From positions 6,324,001 through 6,388,000 of the forward strand of contig JAZBRS010000011.1 in assembly GCA_037176725.1 (NCBI GenBank): DNA of 64,000 nt, in the 5' to 3' direction. Below, in pieces: positions 1 to 12,100 of this stretch. A model generated the notes under the pieces. That model saw only the letters and a list, made by a program, of their open reading frames with translations. It made no database searches and had not been told where the DNA came from. Position 1 is the first letter of the stretch; each line of letters starts with the position of its first letter. Origin of the DNA: Posidonia oceanica. Taxonomy: Eukaryota > Streptophyta > Magnoliopsida > Alismatales > Posidoniaceae. A program made the position numbers and the translations under genes.

Positions 1-3000
1 AACTAAACATGCAAGCTAAAAAATACAAAACAAATCAAAAGAAAACACTGAAAAATCAAGGAAAAAACTAAAATAAAATCAAAACCCACCAAAGGTGAAA
101 ACCCATCAGAAGAATTAAAAAACAAACCCAAAAAGAAGAATTAAAAAATCAAATACTAAGACAAGTAATTAAAGAAGGCAAAGGACTTAACCTAGTAAAC
201 ATAAGAAAAACAAGTTAAAAGCTTAATTAAAAACACATCTGAAAGACTTAAAAACACCCTATCAAACCAGAAAAATCCAACTAAAAACTTCAAGAAAAAT
301 CCATAAATAAAAAATCAAGACATAACCTAAAAAACTTAAGAAAGAAAAACCCTAAGAAGACTACAACTTTAAAATCTAGAACCAACCCTAAATTAATACG
401 AAATAAATCCTAAAAAATCCTAATCAATACCCTAAGTGTCCAACAAAAGAAATAAAATTTTTTAAAATAATTTAAAAAAAGGGATTAACAAACATTTAAA
501 CAAGTGAAAACTAATTAAAAGTAAAACTAAAGCCCTAAAACCCTAATCAAGCCCAAAACACATTAATCAACTCAAAATGACCATTAAAAACCTTAATTAA
601 AATCCTAATCTACAGAAAAACTCTTCTAATATTTTTATTTATTTTTAGTTTATTTTTACCTATTTTATTTCCCCATTCTACCCTCTCTTTCTCTCTTATT
701 TCTCTTTTTCTTTCTTCCTTTTCTTTACTGGACCCTCCGGCCCGTTTCTGCTTTTATTTCTTTTTCTCTTCTTCGGCCCACAGCGCAGTCCGGCCGTTTT
801 TTTTTTCTCCTTCTTCTTCCTTCTTCTTCCTCGCGCTTCCACCGGCTTCTTCCTTCCCGCGAGCTGCTGCCTACAGCATTCCCTCCTTCATTTTAAATTT
901 GAGCTTCAATCCTTTCATCTACAGAGCTCGCCGCCTCTCCTTCCTCTCTGCGGCTTTTCCGGAGTCGGTCGTCCCGTCCTCTCCGCTGCAGTGGCCGCCG
1001 CTGATTTCAAAATTCAGCTCGCGCCCAGCAGCAATCCCTCCAGATATAAGCCCTCCGTTCTCCTTTCAATCCAGAGAGCAAGCGAGCAAGTGTGAACCGG
1101 CAAGAGCAAGCAGAGCGAACCAGTGTGAGCAAGAGCGAATCAGTGCGAGAACCTCAATCCCAGAAACCAGAATTTCCAGATTTTCTTTCCCCCTGTGCGC
1201 TCTCTTTCTCTCCTCTGCATTCTTCCAATCCCAGAGAAAAGAGAGCTGTGGGAGAGAGCATTCGAGAGCCACCTCGGCATCCCGGAGAGAGGCCACCCAT
1301 CTCAGACCATTCCCACTCCTCAGAACCTCTCCCATTCCTTCTCAAATTCAGAGAATCTCCTTCTTCCTTTCCCAGCTAACTAGCACCCTTCCTGACCTTC
1401 ACTCTCCTCCCAATTGCTCCCCCGAACTCACCCCGAAATTCAGCATCCTTCCTGGCCATTCCACCACCCAAATCATCCCTTAGTCACCCTCTGAAAGCCT
1501 ATCTACAGCCCACAGAACCCACTCCACAATCCTTTTCACCACAATCCACAGCATCCTCCCAAACTACACCCAGAAGTTCACCGAACCTCCACCTTTCCAG
1601 GCCACCTGACAGCAAACCAAACCTTCCACCACAGACCTTAAACCCCACTACAAACACTTTGCCCCATTTCTGCCTGAAACCAGCCCGAGCCTCCATTTCC
1701 TCTCCATTCGCATCAGAAACCCTCTCCAAACATCCGAACCCCATCGCCAGCATCCCAGCAACCCACCGGAACCTTCCATCCAGCCTGAGGAGCAGCGGAT
1801 ACCCTCCCCGGTCTCCGGCTGTCATTGCTGGACCCAAAAAAGCCAACTCTTCACCCGAGCTCTGAAGCTCGCGCCCGATCGTTCAAGAAGCACCGGAAGA
1901 TCACCCTGAGGACGCCCGGACCACCGCGAGCCGCCAGCACCCTCCGCAGCAACCGGACGACGAGCTCCGGCCAGCTCCTGTGCAACTGAGGTCGGGGGCA
2001 TGCTCCGGACACGACCAGAGGTAAACTTCCTTTCCCCTAGATCCCTCTCCTCCTCCTGCTGCTTTTCCGTGGGTCAGAACCAGGTTCCGAACCTCTCAGA
2101 CGCCGCAGCAGCTCGCCGGACAGGTCTCCTTCTCCGGCGCCGGCCGCTCTTCCTCCGGACACTCTCCCCAGCAGAGTGAGCCCCGGACCATTCCCAGAGC
2201 TCCGGACGATCGCCGACGTTGCCCTCCGCCCGACTGCGCACCCTCAGCCCCCCTGTGCCGACGGTCACGAGCTCCGGCGGCCAGCTGCTACAGCGCTCGT
2301 CACCGTCGGCCGACACTGTGCCTTTATTTTTGCATTTATATGGTTTTTAAGCGAATATTGCATATCTGTCTTAAGTTTCTGTCTTTTTACATTCCAGTCC
2401 TTATTTCGTTTATTCTGCTTGGTTGTTAATTAAATACTTTGCTAAATTGCATAATCTGTTCGTAGTTTTCTGTTTTTACAGTTTAGTCCATCTACTGTGC
2501 TTTTCAGTTGTAATATTTTGCATTTTAGCCCCTCTGTTTTCGTTTTTTGCATGTAAGTCCTGCACTAAATCATTTCATTCAAATGCATTAATTTTACCAT
2601 ACTGCATTGCATCCTGGCCCCCTGCATGTTTTTATTTTTGCATTTAAGTCCCATGCACTGTAGCAACTTAGGATTTATTTTTTATTTTTGCATACTGCAT
2701 TGCATATTTTACCTTCTGCTTTTGCATATTTGCAGTTAGGTCCATTTTAAATGGACAGTAACTGTGCTGCATGCATTTTAACTTACTGCATTGCATTTTT
2801 AACCCCATGTTTTCCAGAAATTGCACTGTGGTCCTGTCATTTAAATTCCAGAGCATATTTTCCATACTAAATTGCATTTTCAGCCCCTGCATGATTTGAA
2901 AATCACACCTAGGTCCCTGCATGTTTTAAAAAATCATGTGAAAAGACCATTTTGCCCCTAGGTTGCATTTTAGCCCCTATGCCTACCAAATTTCATACAG

Positions 3001-4066
3001 ACCTTCCACTAGTACCTCCAGACTCCCCAGGACCTTGTTTTCTGGAAAATTTGCATTTTAGACCCTAGATTTTTTTCAAAATTGCACTCTGACCCCTTTT
3101 TGGTTTCAAAATCTCTTTCAAAGCATACCTTCTTTTCAAAACACCTTCCTGAGCCTAGTTTTTGCCAAATAGACCTCTGTCTTCCTCTGTTTTCAAAATC
3201 CTTTCCCGTGGAACCCTGTTTTCTGGGAAATTTGCACTTTTAGCCCCTCTTCTTTTTCAAAATGCTTTCTGAACTCCTGGTTTTTCTCAAATTACTTCCC
3301 TTTGCTTTTCTTGCTTTTGCATGCATCCTGCACTCATTTAGTCTTGCATTTTAGCATCCCCTTTGCACACACTAAACACTTCTAGCTCCCTTTCACTTGG
3401 GAGGACCCTTTTTCACATCCCTAGGACCTCCTGAACACCTAGATCTGTTCTTCTCCCCTGTTCTGGCCCTTCTGCCTTGGAGTTGCGATATCTTCCAATC
3501 CGGCCGTCGGATCTTCTCAAGTGAGCTGCCCAAGCGACCGCAGCGAAGCGCTCTTCAGCATAGACCAGACAGATTTCAGATCAGGCTCCCGGATTTCCTG
3601 GTACGTCCTCCTGAACTCCTGCATTGCATTCATTTGCATGGCATTTGCACAGTTTTCCTTGTTTTCGCTTTCTGTCTCTTTGAGCATGTAGAATAAGACT
3701 TCCCCTTTCTGCTTGTCTATTCAAATCCTCGTTTCGCGTTTCCCTGTGTGTTTCGTGTTGCGTTCTCCCTGGATTTGCCACTTTATGTGACTTTCTTCCC
3801 CTTTTTCCACGATCCGATCGCATCGCGAGCTTTGGGTAGCATGCGAGACACACCGTGGAACGGTTTAGTGGGAAACAGTCGCAAAGAGGTGGTAACCCCT
3901 CCATTTGCCCTTTCTCCCCTCAGTAGGTCTTCACACCTACTCTGAGTGGTCCTAAACAACGTCTGTTCTTACACGCACGTTGTTTTGACTCCCCTTTGGC
4001 CTCCTCTAATCTCTCTCTGCATTCTTGCATTTACAGGGCTTCTTCAAGGTTTTTGCTTCGCTGTTT

Positions 4067-4385
4067 TGGCACCGTTTCGCGTGCCCGCCCTCGTTTTCGC
4101 TCCGTTTTGCGTGCCCATCTGTTTTCTCGTCTCGTTTTGCGTGGTTTCCTGTTTCCTTGTCCTGTTTTGCGTGTTGTCCTGCTTTCTCGCTTGTTTTGCA
4201 TGCCGGTTTCATTCTCTCGCTCCGTTTTGCGTACCATCCTGTTTTCTCGTCCTGTTTTGCGAACCTTCTTGCTCTCTTATCTCGTTTTGCGCGCTGCTTT
4301 GTTTTCCGCTCGTTTTGCGTGACGGTTTCGCTCTTTTGCATCGTTTTGCGTGCGTTGCTCATTTCTCGCCTAGTTTTGCGTGTTT
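4067..4385 (+). repeat. 30-bp hairpin minisatellite of LTR 1
   Basis: About ten or eleven diverged units of roughly 30 bp carry a CGTTTTGCGTGCC core. In the best units a short GGCAC/GTGCC inverted repeat flanks the core. The array stays open in several frames on both strands, which explains the long F-, C- and R-rich hypothetical proteins that it appears to encode. Confidence 0.85.
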
Positions 4386-4648
4386 TACGCCGTTTTCCCT
4401 TACATGTCGATTGCATTGCATGGTTTTCTCGCTGTTTCGTTTTCTCGCTTGCATTTGCATATAGGGCTATGATGCTTACTGCCTGGAGTTCTCGCGAGCT
4501 AGGTTACGCCTGGTTCGGAACACAGACAGCGCAGCTGAGCACTTAGAGAGCATGTTTACTTCCTTGCATTGTTTCTCCCCACTTAGAGCACTCCTTGAGC
4601 ATTCATTTAGGCATTCATAGGCACATAGGCATTCAATCCTGCATCTTT

Positions 4649-4742
4649 CTGCGTATGCGAGCGTAAGCCTAGAAAGACCGATTTTCGGGCGTGTCGGGGG
4701 TGCCTAATACCTTCCCCGCACGTAACAGGAGTCCTTACCCTG
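4649..4742 (+). promoter_or_regulatory. Conserved LTR leader block (copy 1)
   Basis: This stretch begins GCGTATGCGAGCGTAAGCC and ends near AACAGGAGTCC. It recurs almost unchanged in every LTR of the window that reaches this point, although the flanking sequence has diverged. It contains a potential hairpin, with GGTG pairing to CACC around CCTAA. It lies about 300 bp before the LTR end, so it would be in the RNA leader. The function is unknown. Confidence 0.6.
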
Positions 4743-5089
4743 TCTTTTGGCCCGCAATGACCGTACTGCCCTTATCCTAGGCTAGAGTCATCTCATTTGC
4801 ATTTGTTTGCATTTGTTTCCCTTTGCATTGCTTTGCTTTGCATTTATTGCTCGGTTTTGCACGTTAATTCACGCATTACCCCGGTTTTCCTCGTCTTCCG
4901 TTAATAGACGTGGTGGCGACTCTGATTTGTCTTATCTTTCCTTTTTCTCCTCGATTTTAAGTGTTTTGCGAGTTGAGCCTCTTCCTCGGATCTCAATCGC
5001 CGCTAAATAGCGAGCCTGGTTCCGATCGGGATCGCTACACTTATCACCCCTTCGTCGTAGTATAATAGCATTCTGTAGCATGGCATTAG

Positions 5090-5910
5090 CATTTCATCAT
5101 CACTCGGACATCGCGCGCTTAGGATTCGAACCCCTGGTTCGCGTACTGCCTAAGGTAGCATCCTTGGCACCCGCAAGACTTTTGCAGCTTGCCGGCTTTG
5201 GATGATACTCGCAGTAGTGCGCGGCCTTGGGATCGTTCTCTCGGTTTCGCATGCCCGGCGTTCCACTGTCTATACACTGCATTCCACTGCATAACATTAG
5301 CATTTCATCGTACAACATCATATAGCTTTCTTGTATCCTCTGTAGAGTCAGTCCTAGTATTACATCTCATCATCACATGGACATGGTGTACTTAGGATTC
5401 GATCCCCTGGCTCGTGTATTGCTTAAGGTACCATTCTCGGTGCTCGCAAGACTTTCGCAGCTTGCCCGCTTCGGATGGCACCTGCAGTAGTGCGCGGCCT
5501 CAGGATCGTTTTCTCGTTTCCGCGTGCTCGGCGTTCCACTGTTTATAACCTTGCATTTCACTGCATAGCATCGCGTGCTTAGGATTCAAACTCGTGGTTC
5601 GCGTACTGCCTAAGGTAGCATCCTCAGCACCCGCAAGACTTTCACAGCTTGCCGGCTTTGGATGATGCTCGCAGTAGTGCGCGGCCTCAGATCGTTTTCT
5701 CTGTCTCGCGTGCCCCATTGCATAACAATGCATTCTTATTGCGTTGCTACTCCTCTGTAGTCATTACATCAACTTCCACATCCCATTTCCTTGTCATGGC
5801 GTGCTTAGGAAATCGAACCCCTGATCGTGCATTGCTAAAAGTGACATCCTCAGCACCCGCAAGACTTTCGCAGCTTGCTGGCTTAAGATGACACCCGCAG
5901 TAGTGCATGG
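5090..5910 (+). repeat. Four-unit tandem repeat, about 190-280 bp per unit
   Basis: GGATTCGAACCCCTGGTTCG or a variant occurs near 5121, 5395, 5580 and 5807. Each is followed by a CTAAGGTAGCATCC-like phrase, a CGCAAGACTTT phrase and GCAGTAGTGCGCGGCC. The same four-unit arrangement is found in reverse complement in elements A and B, so it is a fixed part of the family. Confidence 0.8.
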
Positions 5911-6385
5911 CCAGGATCGCTTCCTTAGCATTCCATGCCCGCCATCGCATGCACATTCACAGCATCTCTTTTTTAGCATCTTTACATTCAGCCTTCTACT
6001 TCTAGCACTTGCATCGCCTATGCCTACAGCAGAAGCTTGGCAAATGGCACCCCCACGCTAGAGCTGCACACCGCTCAGCGCACCCCATCGTCCGGCTCTC
6101 CCGAAGTATTGCCCGACGATCTTGCATTGCATTCTCTGCCTTTTCAGTGTGCATGCATCACCCGCTCTCCCCCCAGAGGAGTATAGCACAATGAGCATTA
6201 GCGTAGGCATCACATTTGCATTAGCGTAAGCATTACATCTACAATCATCTACATTTAGCGACGAGTCATGACTTTCGGTGCATCCAACGAATAAGTGACT
6301 CACGTCTACAGCAACAATTGGCTCTCCGATCAAATGGAGTGTCTTGTCAATCCTGAGCAGTGACCTCGGTCCTCTTGACCTCGCT

Positions 6386-6399
6386 CAGGGAGGGGCATC
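6386..6399 (+). other. Polypurine tract of element C
   Basis: CAGGGAGGGGCATC lies immediately before the LTR start TGTTGACACC. The same tract, in reverse complement, sits next to the LTR ends at 15469, 40096 and 56238. Its position and composition fit the plus-strand primer of an LTR retrotransposon. Confidence 0.8.
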
Positions 6400-9300
6400 T
6401 GTTGACACCCCATTTTGACAGGGCTGAATTGGCAGATCTCTCTAGCAGCTAGGAAAAACCCAAAACTACACATTTCTCTTCACCCTTCTTTTCAAATCAA
6501 AACTCCAACTCAAACCTCAAAACCAAACCTAGAACTACACCCATTTTCTAACCCAAGAAACCACTCCAAAACCCTCTCAAAACCTTAACCTAAAACCATC
6601 CAAAACCTAAACCTAAAACCATCCAAATCAAGGTCCAAACCTACACCTTTCCCTTCCTCTTTCTCACCAAATCAAGCCCAAACATAACCTAGAATCACAC
6701 CCCTTTCCCAAGCCCAAAAACTACCCAAAAACCATAGGAAAACTCACCATCCTAGACTTAGCAAACCCACCAAAAACCCTTAGAAATTTCAAACCAAAAC
6801 CACTCCCAAAAACCCTAGAAAACTTAGGTAAAACTACCCTTTTTTCTACACCTCAAAACCCTTCCAAAACCTTCCTAAATCCAAACCCAAACTCTAGGTC
6901 ACACACTAGAGACCCCAGGCCACACACCCACCAAATTTCGCCTCTTTTCTAAACCTCTAACCCCTTCATTTATCCAAATTATCCTTTTCTCTCTCCTAGA
7001 TTATTCTTTTCTCTCTCCTCTCTCTCTCCTGATTATTCTCCTTCTTTTCACTCTCTTCTCTCCTTTCTTCTTGCCTGGCTGTGGGCCCACCTTGTGCGTC
7101 TATCTCTTCTGCATTTTATTTGTATTTTTATCTTATTTTTAGCCTTTTCCTTGATTTTTTAAAAATTATTTTCTTTCAACTCCTCTCTTTCTTCTCTACT
7201 CCTTCATTTCTCCCTTTTCTCCTTCCTTTTCCTTTTCTTTTCCTTTCTTCTACTAAATCTTCAAAAAACCCTTAAAAACCTTCAAAACTCTAAAACAAAA
7301 GAAAAACAAATCAGAACCCTAAGAAAAATAATTAAAAACTTAAACAAACAATTGAAAACAAGAACCTAACTAAATCTAACTAAAACTAAAAACTAAGAAT
7401 GCAATCTAAAAAATGCAAAACTAATAAAAAGAAAATGCTATAAAATCAAGGAAAAAACCAAAATATAATCAAAACAAGTAAAAATAAAAACCCTACTAAA
7501 AACAATAAAAAAACAAATCCTAAAAAGAAAGAAAACGATTAAGAATGCTAAGGCAAATAATTAAGAAAAAAAAACTTAACTTAACAATCCTAAAAGAAAC
7601 AATCTGAAAACTTAATTAAAAAGAAAAAGCAAACAATCAAAAATTTAAAAACACTTAATTAAACAAGAAAAACTTAACTAAAAAATATTAAAAGAATTCA
7701 ACAAACGAAATCAAATTTAAAACAAGACTTAAACAAAACCCTAAAAGATTGAAATCAAAAGCTAAAGCTCACCCTAATTAATTTGAAAACAAGCTTTAAA
7801 AACCTAATTAAAAATCCTAAACTTAAAAACAACCACCTTAAATTGTTTTCAAACTTTTCCATATTTCTATCCTATTTTTATTTTAATTTTCTTCCTTTTT
7901 TTTTCTTCCTTCCTCTTCTTCCTTTCTCCTTCCTTTTCTTTTTTACTTTTTCTTTTCCTATTTGGCAGACGCAGCCCACGGCCAACTTCTCCTCTTCCTC
8001 CCTCCTCCTTCCTCCTCTTCTTCTTTTTTTCTTCCACCTCCTCTCACAACCTGCAAACGACATCACCTCTCCCCCATTGGTTTTTTTTTTTCAAACCTTC
8101 ACCTGACAGCCACCTTGACTTCCCAGCACTCCCCACTACCCACGACCTCCATCACCACCTTACCCTGTGGCCTGAAACCAAGGACAAAGACCCATTCCCC
8201 CTCCCATTGACCATTGGAATCAGTAGACTTTGAGGAGAACAAAACCTGAGAATTTGGATCCAGAACGGGACAGGGCTTACACACCTACAATCACCAAACA
8301 ACCAGCTTTCTTTTCCTTCTTCCAGAACCCAAAAACACCCCCAATCCTTCCTGGAATCCTCCCCCAAAGTTGCCAACACCCAAACAACTCAGACCAACCT
8401 TCCCCACTGCCAAACCACCTCTACAGTCATCCAAAAATTCCCAAACTTGGCCATCCAACTCACTGAAACACTACCTTCTCAGGCCACCCAACATCACCCC
8501 GCGAAACGCCCCACAGCCCCTACACTTCACTACAAACACCTTTGCCCTGTTACAGTAGGTGCTCGACCGGACTAGATCACCCTCCGGGCGACCAAACTCG
8601 CTTCTGGAAGCATCGTCACCTTCCCCAGAGACCAAGGAACTCCCCCGAACCGCCCTAACCACCCAGCACGCCGCCGCACGTCGCCACAACCTCCTCCTGG
8701 CCGGCTGAAAACCACCTAGGTGGGTGGCCTTCTCCAGCGTGCAAAAGAGGTAAGAAACCTCTCCTCCGGCTTCCTCTCTTTCCCCTCTTGCTTCTCGGCC
8801 TTTCATCGAGGCTTTTCGTCGCTTGTGCTGCCCACACGAGGCCGCCGGACCTGTCATCTTCTCCGGCACCGGCCGCACCAGCAGCAGCCATAGCCCGCCG
8901 TCCAGCGCCTCCACGCGCCGCCGCACACCGCCCCCGCCTCTGCCGCTCCGCGCCGGCCTCCCCCACGCTGCCCGTTCCTCCACCGTTCCAGCAGGTCCAC
9001 CGGCGAGCTCCAACCCCGTTCCCTGTAGCAAACAACCAGGTTTGCCTTCCTTCTCATTTTTTTCATTAGCTTAGGAATTTTGCATTCACATTGCATTGTC
9101 GTCTCTTAAGTTTTTAAATATTGCATCCAGGTCCAAGCTCGGTTTAAGATCTATTTAAATCCGCATTAAAACCATATGAAATTGCATTTAAAATCTATAG
9201 TTTTGCTTATTTACACATCAATCCAGCTGCTGTTCAACTTCTTTAATTTTCTTTTAATTTAAGTCCTGCAACTTAGTTTTCATTACCTTTTAGTCCTCTG

Positions 9301-10186
9301 TTGTTATAATTTTTAAGTTTTCCTTTAGTTCCAGCTCATTTACTTACTTTATTCGCATGTCAGTTCAATCCTAGTTCAACATAGTTTGCTGTTCTTTACT
9401 TTCTGATCCAATAGCTTTTTATTTTTGCAATTAGGTCCTTTGATTGTTAAATGCCATTTAAATGTCTGCTGTTATCTTATTAAATTGCTGTTAAGCCCTG
9501 TTCTTTATTCTATTTGCCATTTAGTCCTCTGATCTGTTGATAAACCATTTTATTTTCTCACTTTTCTTACTACATTGCATTTTTAGCCCATGTTTCCTGA
9601 TTTTTGCACATAGGTCCTCTACATAATTCACAGCATGCATTTAGCTTGTATTTTTTCATATAAAATTGCATTTTAGCCCCTGCATATTTCAAAATTGCAT
9701 TTCAGTCCACAGCTTGTTTATAAAAATCATTTAAATGCATCTTTACCTTATTAAATTGCATTTCAGACCCCCAAGTTTTCAAAAATCTTGCATGTAAGTC
9801 CCTAACTTTTCAAAATCTTTTCATATAGGTCCCTAACTTTTTCAAAAGTTGCATTTAGGTCTCTAAGTTTTCTGAAAAGTTATTCTTAGGTCCTTTTCTT
9901 GCATTTTTGCATGCCTTGCACCCATGCATCTTTGCATTTGGCATTTTTGCACACACTTAAGTATTTCTAGCTCCCATTTACATGGGAGGACCTGTTTTGC
10001 ACACCCCTAGGACCTCCTTTACACTTTGATCCATTTTTCTCCCCTATTCTGGCCCCTCTGCCTTGAAGCCAGCTTATCTTCTGATCGGGCCGCCGGATCT
10101 TCTCAACCAAGCTACCTGGACTACCCCGGTGGAGTGCACTTCAATGCAGACCAAGCACTTCTCAGATCAGGCTTCAGATCTCCGAG

Positions 10187-10508
10187 GTAAGTCCTCCCGA
10201 ACCCCTGCACAGCATTTTGCACATTACTTGCATTGCATGCATTGTTTTTGCTTTCTGCTTTCTGAGCATGTAAATTTGGACTCCCCTCGCTTGCTTATCC
10301 ACTCTATTCCCCTTTTCGCGTACTCTTGGCATCTTTGGGTTGTGTTTCCCTTGGATTCGCTACTAATTGTAACTTCCTTCCCCCTTTTCCACGATCCGAT
10401 CGCACTGCGAGCTTTGGGCAGTGTGCGAGACACATCGTGGGACGGTTTAGTGGGAAATAGTCACAAAATAGTGGTAATCCCTCTACTTGCTTCCTTTCCC
10501 CTTTGTAG
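10187..10508 (+). other. Candidate intron in LTR C
   Basis: GAG|GTAAGTCC at 10187 is a near-consensus plant 5' splice site. A pyrimidine-rich tract ending CCCCTTTGTAG at 10508 is a good 3' site, followed by GTCTTCACACC. Equivalent pairs at almost the same spacing occur in LTR F (12101-12426) and LTR H (19792 down to 19468 on the minus strand), and LTR G has the donor at 63697. Removal would shorten the leader; splicing itself has not been shown. Confidence 0.5.
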
Positions 10509-10637
10509 GTCTTCACACCTACATTGCGTGGTCCTTAAACAGCGTTCGTTCTCACACTTGCGCTGATTGCTCTCCTTTGCTTCTCCTGCTCTTCCTCCTT
10601 GCATCTGCATGGCCTTCTCGATGTTTTATTCTGCCTG

Positions 10638-11110
10638 TTTTGGCACCGTTTTGCGTGCCCACTTTATTTTGGCAGCGTTTTGCGTGCCTGCTTTCCTTTT
10701 GGCACCGTTTTGTGTGCTGGCTTTGCTTTTGGCACTGCTTTGCGTGCCCACTCTGTTTTTTGGCACCGTTTTGTGTGCCCGCCCTGTTTTTGGCACCATT
10801 TTGCGTGACTGCTTTGTTTTCTGCACCGTTTCGCGTGTCGCTTTTGTTTCTTGCACTGTTTTGCATGCTGGCTTTGTTTTCTACACCATTTTGCGTGCCC
10901 GCTTTGCTTTTGGCACCATTTTGCGTGCTGGCTTTGTTTTCTGCACCATTTTGCGTGCTCATTTTGCTTTTGGCACCATTTTGCATGCTGGCTTTTTTTC
11001 GGCACCGTTTTGCGTGCTGGCTTTGTTTTCTGCACCGTTTTGCTAGCCGATCTTGTTTCCTTGCACCGTTTCGCATGCTGCTTCTGTTTCTCGCATTGTT
11101 TTGCGTATTT
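10638..11110 (+). repeat. 30-bp hairpin minisatellite of LTR C, about 16 units
   Basis: About 16 units of about 30 bp are present, with the typical form GGCACCGTTTTGCGTGCC followed by TGCTTTG. GGCAC and GTGCC can pair across the CGTTTTGC loop in the best units. This is the longest of the eight such arrays in the window. It translates as a repetitive polypeptide in several frames and is not evidence of a gene. Confidence 0.9.
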
Positions 11111-11395
11111 TATGCTGTTTTCTCTTGCATGTCGCCTGCATTGCTTGGTTTTACCGCCGTTTTGCTTTTCCGCTTGCATTTGCACATAGGACAGTGATGC
11201 TTACTGCCTGGAGTTCTCACAAACCAGGTTTCACCCGGTTCGGAACACAGATAGCGTTGCTGAGCACTTAGACTGCATGTTTACTTCCCTGCATTGCATC
11301 CCATCACGTAGAGCACACCTTTGAGCATTCATTTAGGCATTCATTGGCATTTAGGCATTCATTGGCACTTAGGCATTCAAACCTGCATTTCCCTG

Positions 11396-11483
11396 TGTAT
11401 GCGAGCGTAAGCCTAGAAAGACCGATTCTCGGGCGTGTCGGGGGTGCCTAACACCTTCCTCGTACGTAATAGGAGTCCTTGCC
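11396..11483 (+). promoter_or_regulatory. Conserved LTR leader block (copy in LTR C)
   Basis: This copy is nearly identical to the block at 4649-4742, including GACCGATTCTCGGGCGTGTC and the GGTG/CACC inverted repeat around CCTAA. It lies between the minisatellite and the LTR end. Confidence 0.6.
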
Positions 11484-12100
11484 TAGTCTTGTGGCCCGTA
11501 ATTACCATATTGCCCTTATCCTAGGCATGAGTCATACCATTTGCATTCATTTGCATTTGTTTTCCTTTGCATTGCTTTGCATTGCATCCTTTGCTTGGTT
11601 TTGCGTGTTAACTCACGCATTTCCCCCGATTTTCCTTGTCTCCCAATAATAGACATGGTAGCGACTTTGAATTGTCTTATCTTCTTCTTTTCTTATCTTT
11701 TCTCCTCTGTTTTAAATGTTTTCGAGTTGAGCCTTCCTCCTTGGTCATAGTCACTTATAGTGAGCCTGATTCTGATCGGTGCATGCGAGCTTCTGGCAGT
11801 GTGCATGGACGTTTTGAACACTAGGATTACTACACCATGCATCACTGCACTTAGCTTTTTTGGCACACTTTTAAGCACTTTTAGCTCCCATGTATGTGGG
11901 AGGACCTGTTCTGCACACCCCTAGGACCTTTTACACTTAGATCCCTTCTTCTCCCCTGGCCCTTGGGCCTTCTGCCTTGAAGCCTGGATATCTTCCAATC
12001 AGACCGCTGGATGTTTGCAACCAAGCTACCTGAACCACCCCGGTGGAGCGGACTTCAATGCTGACCAAGTTCTCCTCTGATCAGGCTTCAGATCTCCAAG

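Larger units (their letters stand above)
1..5039 (+). mobile_element. LTR 1, Tat/Ogre-type, 5' part cut by window edge
   Basis: This is the right-hand 5 kb of a plus-strand long terminal repeat. The first bases match LTR C from about 7384, and the same modules follow in order. These are an A-rich segment (1-650), a pyrimidine-rich segment (660-830), a GC-rich segment (840-2320), a segment full of GCATTTTAGTCC-like phrases (2330-3400), a 30-bp minisatellite (about 4067-4385), a conserved leader block (about 4649-4742), and an end reading ATCGCTACA (related to GATTACTACA in other copies). The end abuts sequence homologous to the middle of element A's internal region, not a primer-binding site. 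I infer that this LTR was inserted into element C, with CTTAT (5040-5044) as the expected right-hand target duplication. Whether it is solo or belongs to a full element cannot be seen. Open frames in it are low-complexity shadows. Confidence 0.85.
5040..6399 (+). mobile_element. Element C, 3' end of internal region
   Basis: This non-coding 1.36 kb is the reverse-complement homologue of the PPT-proximal part of element A (about 40096-41475). It starts abruptly at a point corresponding to about 41475 and ends in the purine tract that precedes C's 3' LTR. It holds four tandem units, each with GGATTCGAACCC or a variant, then about 490 bp of unique sequence. The missing left part of C is presumably outside the window, beyond LTR 1. 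No gag or pol frame is present. Confidence 0.8.
6400..11834 (+). mobile_element. LTR C, complete 3' LTR (5435 bp)
   Basis: This is a complete LTR running from TGTTGACACCCCATTTTGAC to GGATTACTACA, preceded by a polypurine tract. Its modules, in order, are an A/C-rich segment (6400-7000), a pyrimidine-rich segment (7000-7270), an A-rich segment (7270-7850), a GC-rich segment (8480-9050), a GCATTTAGTCC phrase segment (9060-9950), a candidate intron (10187-10508), a 16-unit hairpin minisatellite (10638-11110), the leader block (11396-11483) and an internal TGGCGACT-like motif. It ends against the middle of another LTR. I therefore read it as inserted in LTR F, with CCATG (11835-11839) as the expected right target duplication; the left copy is outside the window. 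No protein-coding gene is supported in it. Confidence 0.88.

Noticed and set aside
10487..11197. Open frames of 110-236 codons rich in F, A, C and L, or in K, Q, N and T, in the LTR minisatellites (also 3946-4546, 12405-12936, 18847-19489, 36378-36829, 48311-48776)
   Set aside because: They are open on both strands and in several frames at once because the 30-bp unit lacks stops. The translations are repetitive, vary with unit number and show no domain.
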